In this document: one piece after another, positions 1 to 8,781 of the stretch
How the letters are laid out: the number at the start of each line of letters is the position of its first letter
Numbering within the stretch: position 1 is the first letter of the stretch
Assembly (NCBI RefSeq): GCF_030433895.1
Contig: NZ_JARUXE010000018.1
Coordinates: forward strand, 1 to 64,000
DNA: 64,000 nucleotides
Direction of reading: 5' to 3'
Origin: Arthrobacter sp. PsM3
GTDB taxonomy: Bacteria > Actinomycetota > Actinomycetes > Actinomycetales > Micrococcaceae
Program-made: the position numbers and the translations under genes
Notes under the pieces: generated by a model
Database searches by the model: none
Seen by the model: the letters and a program-made list of their open reading frames with translations, nothing else
What the model was told of the DNA's origin: nothing

Positions 1-202
1 GGCGGCGCCGGCCGCCGGTCCCCCGTCCTCATGTGCGCCGGGACGCCAGTGAGTCAGGGCGCTGCCGAAGCCGGACGCCGGCAGCGGCAGACACCTATCG
101 GGAACGGCTGATTTGGGGCAGGATATGCCCTGTAAAAGTGCGCCGGCCGCGGCCGCAACCTGGCACCCCCGGCCGCGCCCCCAGCTGCAAGGAGTCCCGG
201 AC
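1..202. other. Left-edge non-coding stretch
   Basis: I see no convincing gene here. The stretch is GC-rich and ends in a Shine-Dalgarno sequence (aaggag, 189-194) that belongs to the gene starting at 203. Confidence 0.5.
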
Positions 203-622
203 ATGACCACGCTCAACCCGTACCTGAGTTTCCGCGACAACGCGAAAGAAGCCATGGCTTTTTACCAGTCCGTCTTCGGCGGCCAACTGAACATGAGCAC
301 CTTCGGCGAATATCAGGCCAGCGACGATCCCGCCGAGCAGGACAAGATCATGCACGCCATGCTGTCCACGGAAAAGGGCATGGTGCTGATGGGCGCCGAC
401 ACGCCCAACGGGATGGACTACACGCCCGGCACCAGCATCTCCGTGTCCCTCAGCGGCTCCGACGAGAACGAACTGCGCGGCTACTTCGACAAGCTCGCCG
501 ACGGCGGAAAAGTGACCGTCCCGATGGAGAAGGCGCCATGGGGGGACATCTTTGGCATGTGCACCGACAAATTCGGGACCGACTGGCTCGTCAACGTCGG
601 ACCCGAACCCGGCCAGGCGTAG
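203..622 (+). CDS. VOC/PhnB-like glyoxalase-fold protein
   Basis: This 139-residue protein looks like the PhnB/DUF1428-type branch of the vicinal-oxygen-chelate superfamily. Visible hallmarks are the opening NPYLSFRDNAKEAMAFYQSVFGG, split here as NPYLSF, then NAKEAMAFYQ, then SVFGG, and the closing GDIFGMCTDKFGTDWLVN strand-turn motif. Members are small cytoplasmic dimers, many of unknown substrate, so only the fold is assigned. The ATG at 203 is preferred to an in-frame start at 113 because aaggag lies 8 bases upstream and family proteins begin at this point. It is followed 74 bases later by an unrelated cupin gene on the same strand. Confidence 0.85.
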   Translation: MTTLNPYLSFRDNAKEAMAFYQSVFGGQLNMSTFGEYQASDDPAEQDKIMHAMLSTEKGMVLMGADTPNGMDYTPGTSISVSLSGSDENELRGYFDKLADGGKVTVPMEKAPWGDIFGMCTDKFGTDWLVNVGPEPGQA

Positions 623-696
623 GTCCGGCTGAGTTCCCGGGCCTCCCCGGGGCCGCACCTCTGGCAGGCACAGGGGGAGAGGCGTAAGCTCGCGCC

Positions 697-1053
697 ATGG
701 GCCAGGATCCGGTGGTGTCGAACCCCGCGTTGTACCGGGTAGTTTTCGAGAATGCGCGCGTCCGGGTGCTCGAATACCGCGACGGTCCGGGCGACAAGAC
801 CGTGGAGCATGGCCACCCCGACAGCGTCATGGTCACCCTGAGCTCGTTCCGCCGCCGGCTCTCGGGCCACGGGGAGGACGTCGACGTCGAGATTCCCGCC
901 GGGACGGCCCGCTGGCTCGCCGCCCAGGACCATTCCGGCGAGAACATCGGCGACACGGAAACGCACACCATATTCATCGAACTCAAGGAACCCGCGGCCG
1001 GGAAGACCACCGGTGAAGCGGCCAGGGCCCCGCTTGGTCCCGCCGACAGCTAG
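697..1053 (+). CDS. Small cupin-like cytoplasmic protein
   Basis: This 118-residue protein has the beta-rich pattern of a single cupin barrel: ENARVRVLEYRDGPGDK, then EHGHPDSVMVTLS, then a second strand set ending ETHTIFIELKE. The paired HGH and later TETHTI histidines would be metal-binding positions in this fold. It has no signal peptide or membrane segment. Similar short proteins are usually annotated as cytoplasmic proteins of unknown function, and the substrate is unknown. The last 15 or so residues are Ala/Pro-rich and probably disordered. Confidence 0.7.
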   Translation: MGQDPVVSNPALYRVVFENARVRVLEYRDGPGDKTVEHGHPDSVMVTLSSFRRRLSGHGEDVDVEIPAGTARWLAAQDHSGENIGDTETHTIFIELKEPAAGKTTGEAARAPLGPADS

Positions 1054-1177
1054 CTGCCCCCGGCCCCGCACCCCGGCCCGCCTCAGGCCGTATTCCCCTA
1101 GCCGGTGGCCCCGGCTATTCTATAGACGGCCGGGACAGCATTTTCGAGTCCACCTCCCCGGCCCAGAGAGGCGTGCC

Positions 1178-1387
1178 ATGACCGAGAAGCTGCACCTCAC
1201 GCCGGAGGATGAATTCCCCGAGGACCTCAGCAAGGTGGAGGACAAGGACCTGCAGGTCCTCGACAGCCAGGTCCAGCGGCAGCTGGACCACGAATACGTG
1301 GCCGACGGCGAACCGAACCCGGAGACCGAGTTCAGGCACTACGACCTTGACGAGGAGTTCAGCGAGCGGGACAAACGCGATGGCTGA
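1178..1387 (+). CDS. Small acidic hypothetical protein
   Basis: This 69-residue, strongly charged protein is rich in Asp and Glu (MTEKLHLTPEDEF start, YDLDEEFSERDKRDG end). It has no recognisable domain, signal peptide or membrane helix. The ATG at 1178 follows a gagaggcg Shine-Dalgarno sequence at 1165-1172. An in-frame start at 1013 would run through the end of the previous gene and give an unlikely basic N-terminus. It is probably soluble, and the function is unknown. Confidence 0.65.
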   Translation: MTEKLHLTPEDEFPEDLSKVEDKDLQVLDSQVQRQLDHEYVADGEPNPETEFRHYDLDEEFSERDKRDG

Positions 1388-1417
1388 CCCGCCAAACTCT
1401 GTCAGTATGCTTACTGG

Positions 1418-2236
1418 ATGCTGAAAGAGCCCCCCACACGCACGCCCGAACGCTTCGAGATTGAGGCAGCGGGCCATCTTGGCCACGTGTTTGTCTCCAA
1501 GAGCCCGGCCAGCCACGCGCCGGGGCGGACCGCCGTCGTACTGATCCACGGGATCGGTGCCTCGCACCGCTATCTCAGCCGGCTTCACGGGCTGCTGGCC
1601 GCATCCGTGGACACCTACTCGATCGACCTGCCCGGCTTTGGCGCTACCCCCCGGCCGGAGAACACCCTCCCGGTCGCGGACCACGCAGCCTACATCCTGG
1701 GCGCCCTCGAACAGCTCGGCGTCCTGGAGTTCGTGCTCGTCGGGCACTCTATGGGAAGCCAGTTCGCGGTTGAGGCCGCACTGCAGCAGCCGGGCCGCAT
1801 TTCCCATCTGGTCCTGATGGGGCCGGTGGTCGACCCGCTGCGGCGCACCGTGGCGCAGCAGGCCACTGCACTGGGCCGTGACAGCCTCTTCTTCGAAAGC
1901 CCGTCCTCGAACGCCCTGGTCTTCACGGACTATCTCCGCTGCGGCCCGAGCTGGTTCCTGAAAACCTTGCGCGTCATGATGGGCTACCGGACGGATCAGC
2001 GGATCACCGGGGTCACGGCGCCGGTCCTCGTCCTGCGCGGCGCCAATGACCCCGTCGCGTCCGCGGACTGGTGCCGGCGGTTGACCGCCAGCGCGGCCCG
2101 GGGGCAGCTGCTCGAAGTCGAAGGCACCGGGCACGTGGTGCAGCACAACCGTTCGGTGGAAGTGGCCGGAGCCATCCTGGACTTCGCCGGGATCCAGCCG
2201 GCGGCCCGGGAGACACCACAGGGGCGCCCGGCATGA
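1418..2236 (+). CDS. Alpha/beta hydrolase
   Basis: This 272-residue protein has a classical alpha/beta-hydrolase fold. The oxyanion-hole motif LIHGIG is near residue 43, the nucleophile elbow GHSMGS places Ser111, GANDPVA gives Asp211 and GTGHVVQ gives His239, so the catalytic triad is complete. The substrate cannot be told from sequence. Its stop codon overlaps the start of the next hydrolase gene (ATGA at 2233-2236), which suggests translational coupling. It lies 30 bases after the preceding small gene. Confidence 0.88.
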   Translation: MLKEPPTRTPERFEIEAAGHLGHVFVSKSPASHAPGRTAVVLIHGIGASHRYLSRLHGLLAASVDTYSIDLPGFGATPRPENTLPVADHAAYILGALEQLGVLEFVLVGHSMGSQFAVEAALQQPGRISHLVLMGPVVDPLRRTVAQQATALGRDSLFFESPSSNALVFTDYLRCGPSWFLKTLRVMMGYRTDQRITGVTAPVLVLRGANDPVASADWCRRLTASAARGQLLEVEGTGHVVQHNRSVEVAGAILDFAGIQPAARETPQGRPA

Positions 2237-2949
2237 ACCGGGTACTGCAGGCAGCCGGCTGGTGGGTCCAGGACTACGTCTACGCCGCGGGCCGGCAGCT
2301 GCTTAGCGCCGTCTCCCGGACCCGGCCGGACGATTTCCTCGGCGGGACCGGCCGGCCTGTCGTCGTGATTCCGGGTGTGTACGAGGACTGGCGCTTTATG
2401 CTCCCGCTGGTCCAGCGGCTCCATGAGGCGGGCCATCCGGTATATGTGCTGAGCCTGCTGCACCGGAACCGGCTCGCGGTGCCCAAAGCCGCGGATCTGA
2501 TTGCGGGCTACATCCGGGACCGTGACCTGACGGACGCGATGATCGTCGCACACAGCAAAGGCGGGCTGATCGGCAAGTTCGTGATGATGCAACTGGACCC
2601 CGAACGCCGGATCGCGGGCATGGTGGCGGTCTGCTCACCGTTCTCCGGTTCACGCTACGCCTCGTTCATGCTGCTGCCGAGCCTGCGCGCCTTCTCGCCC
2701 CGCAATGCCGTGACGATTCAGCTCTCCCGTGAGGAACGCATCAACGAGCGCATTACCTCGGTCTACGGTCTCTTCGACCCGCATATCCCCGAGGGCAGCG
2801 TGCTGCCCGGCGCCCGCAATATCCAGCTCGACACTGCGGGCCACTTCCGCATCCTCGCCCACGAGGACACGATCCGCACCATCCTGGACGTCGCCGCCGG
2901 GACGCCGGCCGCAAGCCCTGCCACGCAGCGCGCCGGGCCGACCGCCTAG
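2233..2949 (+). CDS. Second alpha/beta hydrolase (lipase-like)
   Basis: This 238-residue protein belongs to the alpha/beta-hydrolase superfamily, nearer to lipase or PGAP1-like proteins than its neighbour. VVVIPGVYEDW forms the oxyanion region, AHSKGG contains the nucleophile Ser108, and FDPH (Asp182) and AGHFRIL (His204) complete a plausible triad. The start at 2233 gives a 4-base ATGA overlap with the upstream hydrolase. There is no signal peptide. The two adjacent hydrolases are dissimilar enough that recent tandem duplication is unlikely. Confidence 0.85.
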   Translation: MNRVLQAAGWWVQDYVYAAGRQLLSAVSRTRPDDFLGGTGRPVVVIPGVYEDWRFMLPLVQRLHEAGHPVYVLSLLHRNRLAVPKAADLIAGYIRDRDLTDAMIVAHSKGGLIGKFVMMQLDPERRIAGMVAVCSPFSGSRYASFMLLPSLRAFSPRNAVTIQLSREERINERITSVYGLFDPHIPEGSVLPGARNIQLDTAGHFRILAHEDTIRTILDVAAGTPAASPATQRAGPTA

Positions 2950-3185
2950 CCCTCGAAGTGGGTGCGGGCGGGTCCTTGACCGAGCGACTCCACGACCCCA
3001 GCAGCCACCACATGGAGCTTGATGTTGCGGGCCGCGCGGGTGTCGCCGTCGAGTAGGAACGGCAGAGCCAGGATGGAGCGCACTCCATGGCCGCGCACCG
3101 TGGCGGCGTACTGGATCTCGTCCATGGCCTGGGCCGCCGGGCTGCGCGCGGAAACCCGTGCCAGCTCACACCGGAACCGCTGCAA
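2946..3185 (-). pseudogene. Remnant of a GAF-domain sensor gene
   Basis: The minus-strand frame reads AAQAMDEIQYA directly followed by TVRGHGVRSILALPF and LLDGDTRAARNIKL. These match two separate blocks of the actinobacterial GAF (often GAF-ANTAR) fold: the DEIQYA block normally followed by GPC..., and the GVRS-LPL-DGD-ALN block. About 40 residues that normally separate them are missing, and there is no ANTAR or other C-terminal domain, so I read this as an internally deleted fragment. It overlaps the 3' end of the upstream hydrolase by 4 bases. The family match is from memory of the pattern. Confidence 0.55.
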
Positions 3186-3294
3186 AACCGTACCGGGAAA
3201 TTATATACATCCGGTTCCCGTGTTTCGACGCCCGTGAAGGATTCAGCTTGTGGACGTACCCTAGGGCATAACTCCACGTTCGAACGGATCCTGC

Positions 3295-5994
3295 ATGCCA
3301 GAGCTCGATGTCCAGAGACCACCCGCTGCGCCCTTGATGATCGCCGACGCCGCCCACCGGCCGGTGGGCGAGGTCGCAGCGCAGCTTGGCTCCGGCGAGC
3401 AGGGCCTGAGCAGCAGCGAGGCCGCCCGGCGCCTCCTCGAGCTGGGACCGAATGCGCTCCGCACCCATCAGGCCAGCGGCTGGTCCGTGCTGGGCCGTCA
3501 GCTGCGCAGCCCCATCCTGATCCTGCTGCTCGTCACGGCCGGTCTCTCGCTCTTCCTCGGTGACGCCACGAACTCGATCGTGATCGGCGTGATCCTGCTG
3601 GTCAGCGTCGGATTGGGGTTCAGCAACGAATACCGCGCCGAACGCGCCGCCGAGGCGCTGCACTCCCGCGTCACCCACCGCGCCGTCGTGGTCCGCGACG
3701 GGACCCCGCAGGAAACCGACGTCACCGCGCTGGTGCCCGGCGACGTCGTGCACCTCGCCATCGGCGCGATCATCCCCGCCGATATGCGGCTGCTGACGGC
3801 GAAGGACCTGCTCTGCGACGAAAGCATCCTCACCGGCGAATCGATGCCGGTGAGCAAGGACCCCGCCCCCGTCCCCGGCGCTGCGGCGCTCGGTGACCTG
3901 ACGTCGTGCCTGTTCATGGGAACCGTGATCCAGGCCGGCAACTGCGCCGGCGTGGTGGTCGCCACCGGCGGCCGGGCCGAATTCGGCCGGATCGCCCTCG
4001 GCCTCGGCGAACGTCAGCCGCAGACCGAATTCCAGCTGGGCCTCCAGCGCTTCTCCTACCTCCTGCTCCAGGTTGCCATCGGCCTCACGTCCCTGATCTT
4101 CATCGCCAACCTGGTGCTGCAGCGGCCCGTGATCGAGTCGCTGCTGTTCTCGCTCGCGATCGCCGTCGGGATCACCCCGCAGCTGCTGCCCGCCATCGTC
4201 AGCACGAGCCTGGCCACCGGCACCCGGCAGCTGGCCAAACGCAAGGTCCTGGTCAAACGGCTGGTCTGCATCGAGGACCTCGGCGACATGGACATTCTGG
4301 TGACCGACAAAACCGGGACGCTGACCGAGGGCCGGATCAGCTTTACCGCCGCCCTGCCCGCCGGCCCCGGCATCTCCGCGGGCGAGCTGCTCACCCTGGG
4401 GCTGCTGGCCACCGAAGCCGACTACGCCGAATCCAAAGGCTCCCCGGTGGGCCTGAACCCCCTGGACGCCGCGCTGTGGGCCTCCGCCGGAGCCGCAGCC
4501 TTCCAGCCCGCCCGGTACGAGCGGCTCGACGTCATCGACTTCGATCATCTGCGCCGCCGGACCAGCGTTCTGGTCAGCGAAGCGGGCGCCGCTGCCCGCA
4601 TCGTCACCAAGGGATCGCCGGAAGACGTCCTGGCGCTCTGCGGGGACACCCCGGCACACGTGCAGGCGATGCTGGACGAAGAGTTCGACGCCGGCTCCCG
4701 GGTGGTGGCCGTCGCCACCCGCCCGGCCGGCGGCCTGACCGCAATCGGACCCCCGGACGAAAAAGACCTGGTCCTCGCCGGCTTCCTGATCTTCCTGGAC
4801 CGGCCCAAGGCCACCGCCCGGGCTTCCCTGGACCGGCTCGAGGAACTCGGCATCACCGTCAAAATCGCCACCGGGGACAACGCGAAGGTCGCCGAAAAGG
4901 TCTGCGACGACCTCGGGGTCCTCTCCGGCGGCACGCTCACCGGCGCCGAGGTCGAGGCCCTGTCCGATCCGGAACTGGCCGCCGCCGCGCGTGAGGCCAG
5001 CATCTTCGCCCGGGTCTCGCCCGAACAGAAAGCCCGGATCATCCGGCTGCTGCGGCAAAGCGGAGGGTCCGTCGGCTTCATGGGCGACGGCGTCAACGAC
5101 GCGCTGGCGCTGCACGCCGCGGACATCGGCATCTCCGTCGACAGCGCCACCGACGTCGCCAAGGATGCCGCCGACGTCGTGCTGCTGGACAAGGACCTGG
5201 GTGTCCTGGCCGAAGGCGTCATGGAGGGCCGGCGGATCTTCGCCAACACCATCAAGTACGTTCTGATGGGCACTTCCAGCAACTTCGGCAACATGTTCAG
5301 CGCGGCCACGGCCTCCGTCGTGCTGAGCTTCCTGCCGATGTTGCCGGGGCAGATCCTGCTGAACAACCTGCTCTACGACGCTGGCCAGCTCGCCATCCCG
5401 GGGGACCGGGTGGACAAGGAACAACTGGTTGCTCCCTCGCACTGGGACATCGGCTTCATCCGCCGCTTCATGTTTCTTTTCGGACCGATCAGCTCCCTGT
5501 TCGATTTCGCCACGTTCGCCCTGATGCTGTTTGTCTTTGATGCCGTCCCCGGCGAATTCCGGGCCGGCTGGTTCATCGAGTCCATCGCCACGCAGACGCT
5601 CATCATCTTCGTCATCCGGACCCGGCGGGTGCCGTTCTTCCGCAGCCGGCCCTCGGTGGGCCTGGTCGGCGCCTCCCTGGCCGTCGTGGCCCTCGGGGTC
5701 TACCTTCCGCTCTCGCCCCTCGCCGGTGTGCTGGGCTTCGATCCGCTCCCCGTCCCTTTCTTCCTGGCCCTGCTCGGAATGGCCGCGGTCTACCTGGTGC
5801 TGGTTGAACTCGCCAAACTCTGGTTCTACTCCCGCGCCGCGCAGCAGCCCGTCCTGCCCAAGCCTGCGGGCATCCGGCGCCGCGGCCGGACGCACCACAT
5901 TTCGCGCCGGGCCGCGCGGTTCAGCACCGCGACGCCCGGCCACATGCTCCATCACCGGGGGGCCCGGCGGGGGCACCGGCCAAACCGGGCATAA
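3295..5994 (+). CDS. mgtA: Magnesium-transporting P-type ATPase
   Basis: This 899-residue type IIIB P-type ATPase uses ATP to drive Mg2+ uptake across the cytoplasmic membrane. The actuator motif LTGES is near residue 180. The phosphorylated aspartate is Asp338 in DKTGTLTEG, and the hinge GDGVND is near 597-602. The segment NNLLYDAGQLAIPGD is typical of MgtA/MgtB and separates them from Ca2+ and heavy-metal pumps. The length equals the family norm. The C-terminal 45 residues are basic, His-containing and probably disordered. No M-box-like riboswitch was recognised in the 109 bases upstream. The next gene begins 127 bases downstream on the same strand. Confidence 0.93.
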   Translation: MPELDVQRPPAAPLMIADAAHRPVGEVAAQLGSGEQGLSSSEAARRLLELGPNALRTHQASGWSVLGRQLRSPILILLLVTAGLSLFLGDATNSIVIGVILLVSVGLGFSNEYRAERAAEALHSRVTHRAVVVRDGTPQETDVTALVPGDVVHLAIGAIIPADMRLLTAKDLLCDESILTGESMPVSKDPAPVPGAAALGDLTSCLFMGTVIQAGNCAGVVVATGGRAEFGRIALGLGERQPQTEFQLGLQRFSYLLLQVAIGLTSLIFIANLVLQRPVIESLLFSLAIAVGITPQLLPAIVSTSLATGTRQLAKRKVLVKRLVCIEDLGDMDILVTDKTGTLTEGRISFTAALPAGPGISAGELLTLGLLATEADYAESKGSPVGLNPLDAALWASAGAAAFQPARYERLDVIDFDHLRRRTSVLVSEAGAAARIVTKGSPEDVLALCGDTPAHVQAMLDEEFDAGSRVVAVATRPAGGLTAIGPPDEKDLVLAGFLIFLDRPKATARASLDRLEELGITVKIATGDNAKVAEKVCDDLGVLSGGTLTGAEVEALSDPELAAAAREASIFARVSPEQKARIIRLLRQSGGSVGFMGDGVNDALALHAADIGISVDSATDVAKDAADVVLLDKDLGVLAEGVMEGRRIFANTIKYVLMGTSSNFGNMFSAATASVVLSFLPMLPGQILLNNLLYDAGQLAIPGDRVDKEQLVAPSHWDIGFIRRFMFLFGPISSLFDFATFALMLFVFDAVPGEFRAGWFIESIATQTLIIFVIRTRRVPFFRSRPSVGLVGASLAVVALGVYLPLSPLAGVLGFDPLPVPFFLALLGMAAVYLVLVELAKLWFYSRAAQQPVLPKPAGIRRRGRTHHISRRAARFSTATPGHMLHHRGARRGHRPNRA

Positions 5995-6121
5995 AGGCCC
6001 TCACCCCCGGCGGGTTCCTGGCAGATAGTGGGAGGGAGCGGCCAACTGGTCAATTCCCCAGCCTGCGGAACGCACGCCTGGATGAGCCCGCGGCCGACAT
6101 CCCGACTGGAAAGCCGTAGCG

Positions 6122-7474
6122 ATGAGCATTTTCGAAGACAGGGTCGACGCCGGCCGGCAACTGGGGAGGCGGCTCGCGGAACTGCGGGGCCAGGACATCG
6201 TCGTCCTGGGTCTGCCCCGCGGCGGCGTCCCGGTCGCCTTCGAAGTCGCCGCGGCCCTCAACGCCCCGCTGGACGTGATCGTGGTTCGGAAACTGGGACT
6301 TCCCTACCAGCCGGAGCTTGCCATGGGGGCGATTGGTGAGGGCGGCGCCCGGGTGCTGGAAGAGCATGTGCTGGCCCATGCCCGGGTCAGCGACGCGGAG
6401 TTGCAGGCCGTCGAAGACCATGAACGCGCCGTGCTGGCGAACCGGGTGGCCCGTTTCCGGAAAGGCCGGATGCGCCAGGATCTCACCGGGCGCATTGCCG
6501 TGATCGTCGACGACGGCATCGCCACCGGTTCCACCGCCCGGGTCGCCTGCCGGATCGCCCGCGAGCTCGGAGCCGCGAGGGTCATCCTGGCTGTTCCGGT
6601 CGCCCCCGCCGACACCCTCCGAAGCCTGACCGAGCCCGACGAGGTCGTCTGCCTCGCCACACCGCACCAGTTCTCCGCGGTCGGCTACCACTACCGCGAT
6701 TTCTCACCCACCGAGGACGACGAGGTGGTGCAACTGCTCGACGCGGCGGCCAAGCGGCTGCAGAATTCAGCGCCGGAGTCCCGGAAGCCGGCCGCGGCCG
6801 GCGTGGAGGACGCCGCCGAGCTCGATGAGGAAGTCGAGATCCCCTCGCGCGGGGTCCGTCTCCAGGGCCAGCTGCACCTGCCGGTCCCGGCCCCGGGCGT
6901 GGTGCTGTTCGCGCACGGCAGCGGCAGCAGCCGGCACAGCCCGCGGAACCGGTACGTGGCCGGGGTACTCCAGCAGGCCGGACTCGGCACCCTGCTGCTG
7001 GACCTGCTGACCCCGGCGGAGGAACGAAACCGCGCCAACGTCTTCGACATTGAACTGCTGGCCCGCAGGCTGTCCGCAGCCACGGACTGGCTCGCCACCC
7101 GGCCGGACACAGCCTCCTCCAGGATTGGCTACTTTGGAGCCAGCACGGGCGCCGGGGCCGCACTCTGGGCCGCCTCCGAACCCACTGCCAGGATCGACGC
7201 CATCGTCTCCCGCGGCGGCCGGCCGGACCTGGCCGGACCCAGGCTGTCCGCGGTCCGGGCCCCCACACTGCTCATCGTGGGCAGCTACGACCACGAGGTG
7301 CTCGAGCTCAACCGCAAGGCGAAAGCCATGATGCGCTGCCCCAACCAGCTGGCTGTGGTCCAGGGTGCCACCCATCTCTTTGAGGAAACCGGTACGCTGG
7401 CGGCGGCTGCCATCCTCGCCAGGGACTGGTTCGTCGACTACCTGCTAAAGGCCGAAACCAATCCCCAGGAGTAA
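6122..7474 (+). CDS. Phosphoribosyltransferase fused to dienelactone-hydrolase-like domain
   Basis: This 450-residue protein joins two domains. Residues 1-210 are a type I phosphoribosyltransferase with the PRPP loop VIVDDGIATGSTAR at 127-140 and the early LPRGGVPVAFEVA block. Residues 235-450 are an alpha/beta hydrolase with FAHGSGSSR, the nucleophile Ser341 in GASTGA, Asp390 and His418. The linker is Ala-rich. Fusions of this kind recur in actinobacteria, and Rv0571c of the mycobacterial dormancy regulon is comparable as I recall. Substrates are unknown. The DUF302 gene follows after 4 bases, so the two are probably co-transcribed. Confidence 0.88.
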   Translation: MSIFEDRVDAGRQLGRRLAELRGQDIVVLGLPRGGVPVAFEVAAALNAPLDVIVVRKLGLPYQPELAMGAIGEGGARVLEEHVLAHARVSDAELQAVEDHERAVLANRVARFRKGRMRQDLTGRIAVIVDDGIATGSTARVACRIARELGAARVILAVPVAPADTLRSLTEPDEVVCLATPHQFSAVGYHYRDFSPTEDDEVVQLLDAAAKRLQNSAPESRKPAAAGVEDAAELDEEVEIPSRGVRLQGQLHLPVPAPGVVLFAHGSGSSRHSPRNRYVAGVLQQAGLGTLLLDLLTPAEERNRANVFDIELLARRLSAATDWLATRPDTASSRIGYFGASTGAGAALWAASEPTARIDAIVSRGGRPDLAGPRLSAVRAPTLLIVGSYDHEVLELNRKAKAMMRCPNQLAVVQGATHLFEETGTLAAAAILARDWFVDYLLKAETNPQE

Positions 7475-7478
7475 CCGC

Positions 7479-7892
7479 ATGAGCTACACCTACACCGCCG
7501 TCGTCCCGCTGAACTGGGCGGAGGCCGTCGAAAAGACGCGTGCGGCGCTCGCCGCCCAGGGCTTCGGAATACTCTCGGAAATCGATGTGCGTGCCACCTT
7601 CGCCGCCAAACTCGGCGAGGAAGCCGCGGAAGCGCTGGGGGACTACGTCATCCTCGGGGCCTGCAACCCGATGCTTGCCAGCCGGGCGCTGGCCGCCGAA
7701 CCGGAAATGGGGGCGCTCCTGCCCTGCAACGTCGTGGTGCGCCGCGGATCCGGGGCCACCGCGACCACCGTCCATGCCATCGACCCGCAAACCATGGTGC
7801 AGCTCAGCGGCGCACCCGAGGTCCGCGAGGTCGCTGAGGACGCCGGCACCCGCCTGCGCGCGGCCATGGCCGAACTCGCCGGGGGCGCCTGA
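7479..7892 (+). CDS. DUF302 family protein
   Basis: This 137-residue protein has the DUF302 pattern: an amphipathic N-terminal helix (WAEAVEKTRAALAAQGFGILSEIDV), then GDYVILGACNPMLASRAL, then LLPCNVVVR. DUF302 proteins are small soluble alpha/beta proteins, sometimes found with redox or stress genes, and have no agreed biochemical role. A caggag-type ribosome-binding site precedes the ATG within the end of the previous gene. The 4-base gap suggests an operon with the phosphoribosyltransferase-hydrolase. Confidence 0.85.
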   Translation: MSYTYTAVVPLNWAEAVEKTRAALAAQGFGILSEIDVRATFAAKLGEEAAEALGDYVILGACNPMLASRALAAEPEMGALLPCNVVVRRGSGATATTVHAIDPQTMVQLSGAPEVREVAEDAGTRLRAAMAELAGGA

Positions 7893-7896
7893 TCCG

Positions 7897-8691
7897 TCAG
7901 GCCCCGTGCACGTTGTGTTGGGCCCCGGGGTGGGCGCCGCCCCGGTGGCGGTAGGCGTAGACCAGCAGCGCCACACCGGCGAGGACCAGGAATACCGGGA
8001 CGAAGAACTCACTCGCGGTGAGCAGCGCCGTGGCCTGCAGGGCGAAGATGAGCCCCAGCACGGCCAGGACCGCCGCCGGAATCAGGGGCCACTTCATCCG
8101 TGACGGTGCCGCGGGCCCCGGGTGGCCGGCCAGCGCTGCAGACCGGTCCGGGTAGCTGCCCGGGCCAGGGATAGGGCCGGAGCCAGGGTGCGAACCGTCG
8201 CTGGGGCTGGGGCCGGGGTGGACCGGAACCAGGGACAGGGCCGCGAACGTGGCAGCCAGGCCCAGGAACAGGACGGCGGCGACCGGTATGCCGCCCCAGG
8301 CCTGCGGGAGGGCCACCACGAGGGCGAGCGTCAGCATCACCCCGCAGGGGATCAGCGCCCACCAGTTGGAGCGTTCGCGCACATACACGGCGCCGAAGCC
8401 TGAGCCCATGAACAGGAAAAAGACAGCACCGCCCCATTCCGCCGCGCCCGGCCAGAGCTGGGTGAGAGTGATGACCGCCGCCAGGCCCAGGAAGACCGAG
8501 CCCGGGATGGCGGCCCACCAGTTGTCCCGGCTGCGGAGGAACAGGGTCAGGAAAGCGGCCCCGGCCGCCGCGAAAATAAGCGGCCACACGAGGGCCGCGC
8601 TGTCGAGGATCCCGAGCAGATCCAGCAGCAGCAGGACGCCGGCCGCCATTAAGGCTATGCCTGCGATGATACTGGTTCTTGCCGATTTCAC
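7897..8691 (-). CDS. Multi-pass membrane protein (LiaF/DUF-like)
   Basis: This is a 264-residue integral membrane protein. About eight hydrophobic helices are visible, arranged as paired repeats (IIAGIALMAAGVLLLLDLLGI, VWPLIFAAAGAAFLTLFL, SVFLGLAAVITLTQLW). Residues near RSRDNWWAAIP and RERSNWWALIP form a repeated loop motif, which suggests internal duplication. A Pro/Gly/Ser-rich stretch near the middle (HPGPSPSDGSHPGSGPIPGP) is a flexible linker. The GTG at 8691 is preferred because gggagg lies 6 bases upstream, whereas the in-frame codon at 8727 has no ribosome-binding site. It ends 4 bases from the convergent DUF302 gene. The function is unknown. Confidence 0.75.
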   Translation of the reverse strand: MKSARTSIIAGIALMAAGVLLLLDLLGILDSAALVWPLIFAAAGAAFLTLFLRSRDNWWAAIPGSVFLGLAAVITLTQLWPGAAEWGGAVFFLFMGSGFGAVYVRERSNWWALIPCGVMLTLALVVALPQAWGGIPVAAVLFLGLAATFAALSLVPVHPGPSPSDGSHPGSGPIPGPGSYPDRSAALAGHPGPAAPSRMKWPLIPAAVLAVLGLIFALQATALLTASEFFVPVFLVLAGVALLVYAYRHRGGAHPGAQHNVHGA

Positions 8692-8781
8692 CGTTTGCCT
8701 CCCGGAAGCCGGCGGGCGGCTGCGCACCGCCCCTGAATCTTCAGGCTAATCCGGTCCGGGGCGCCGGCGTAGGGCACAAGG

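Noticed and set aside
3166..5976. A 936-codon open frame on the minus strand opposite mgtA
   Set aside because: It is antisense to a gene with complete P-type ATPase motifs and reads as Asp/Gly/Gln/His-rich nonsense with no domain. Long antisense frames are expected in GC-rich DNA.
6000..6121. A DosR-type box before the phosphoribosyltransferase fusion
   Set aside because: I looked for the gggac...gtccc palindrome in the upstream regions of this block and did not find it.
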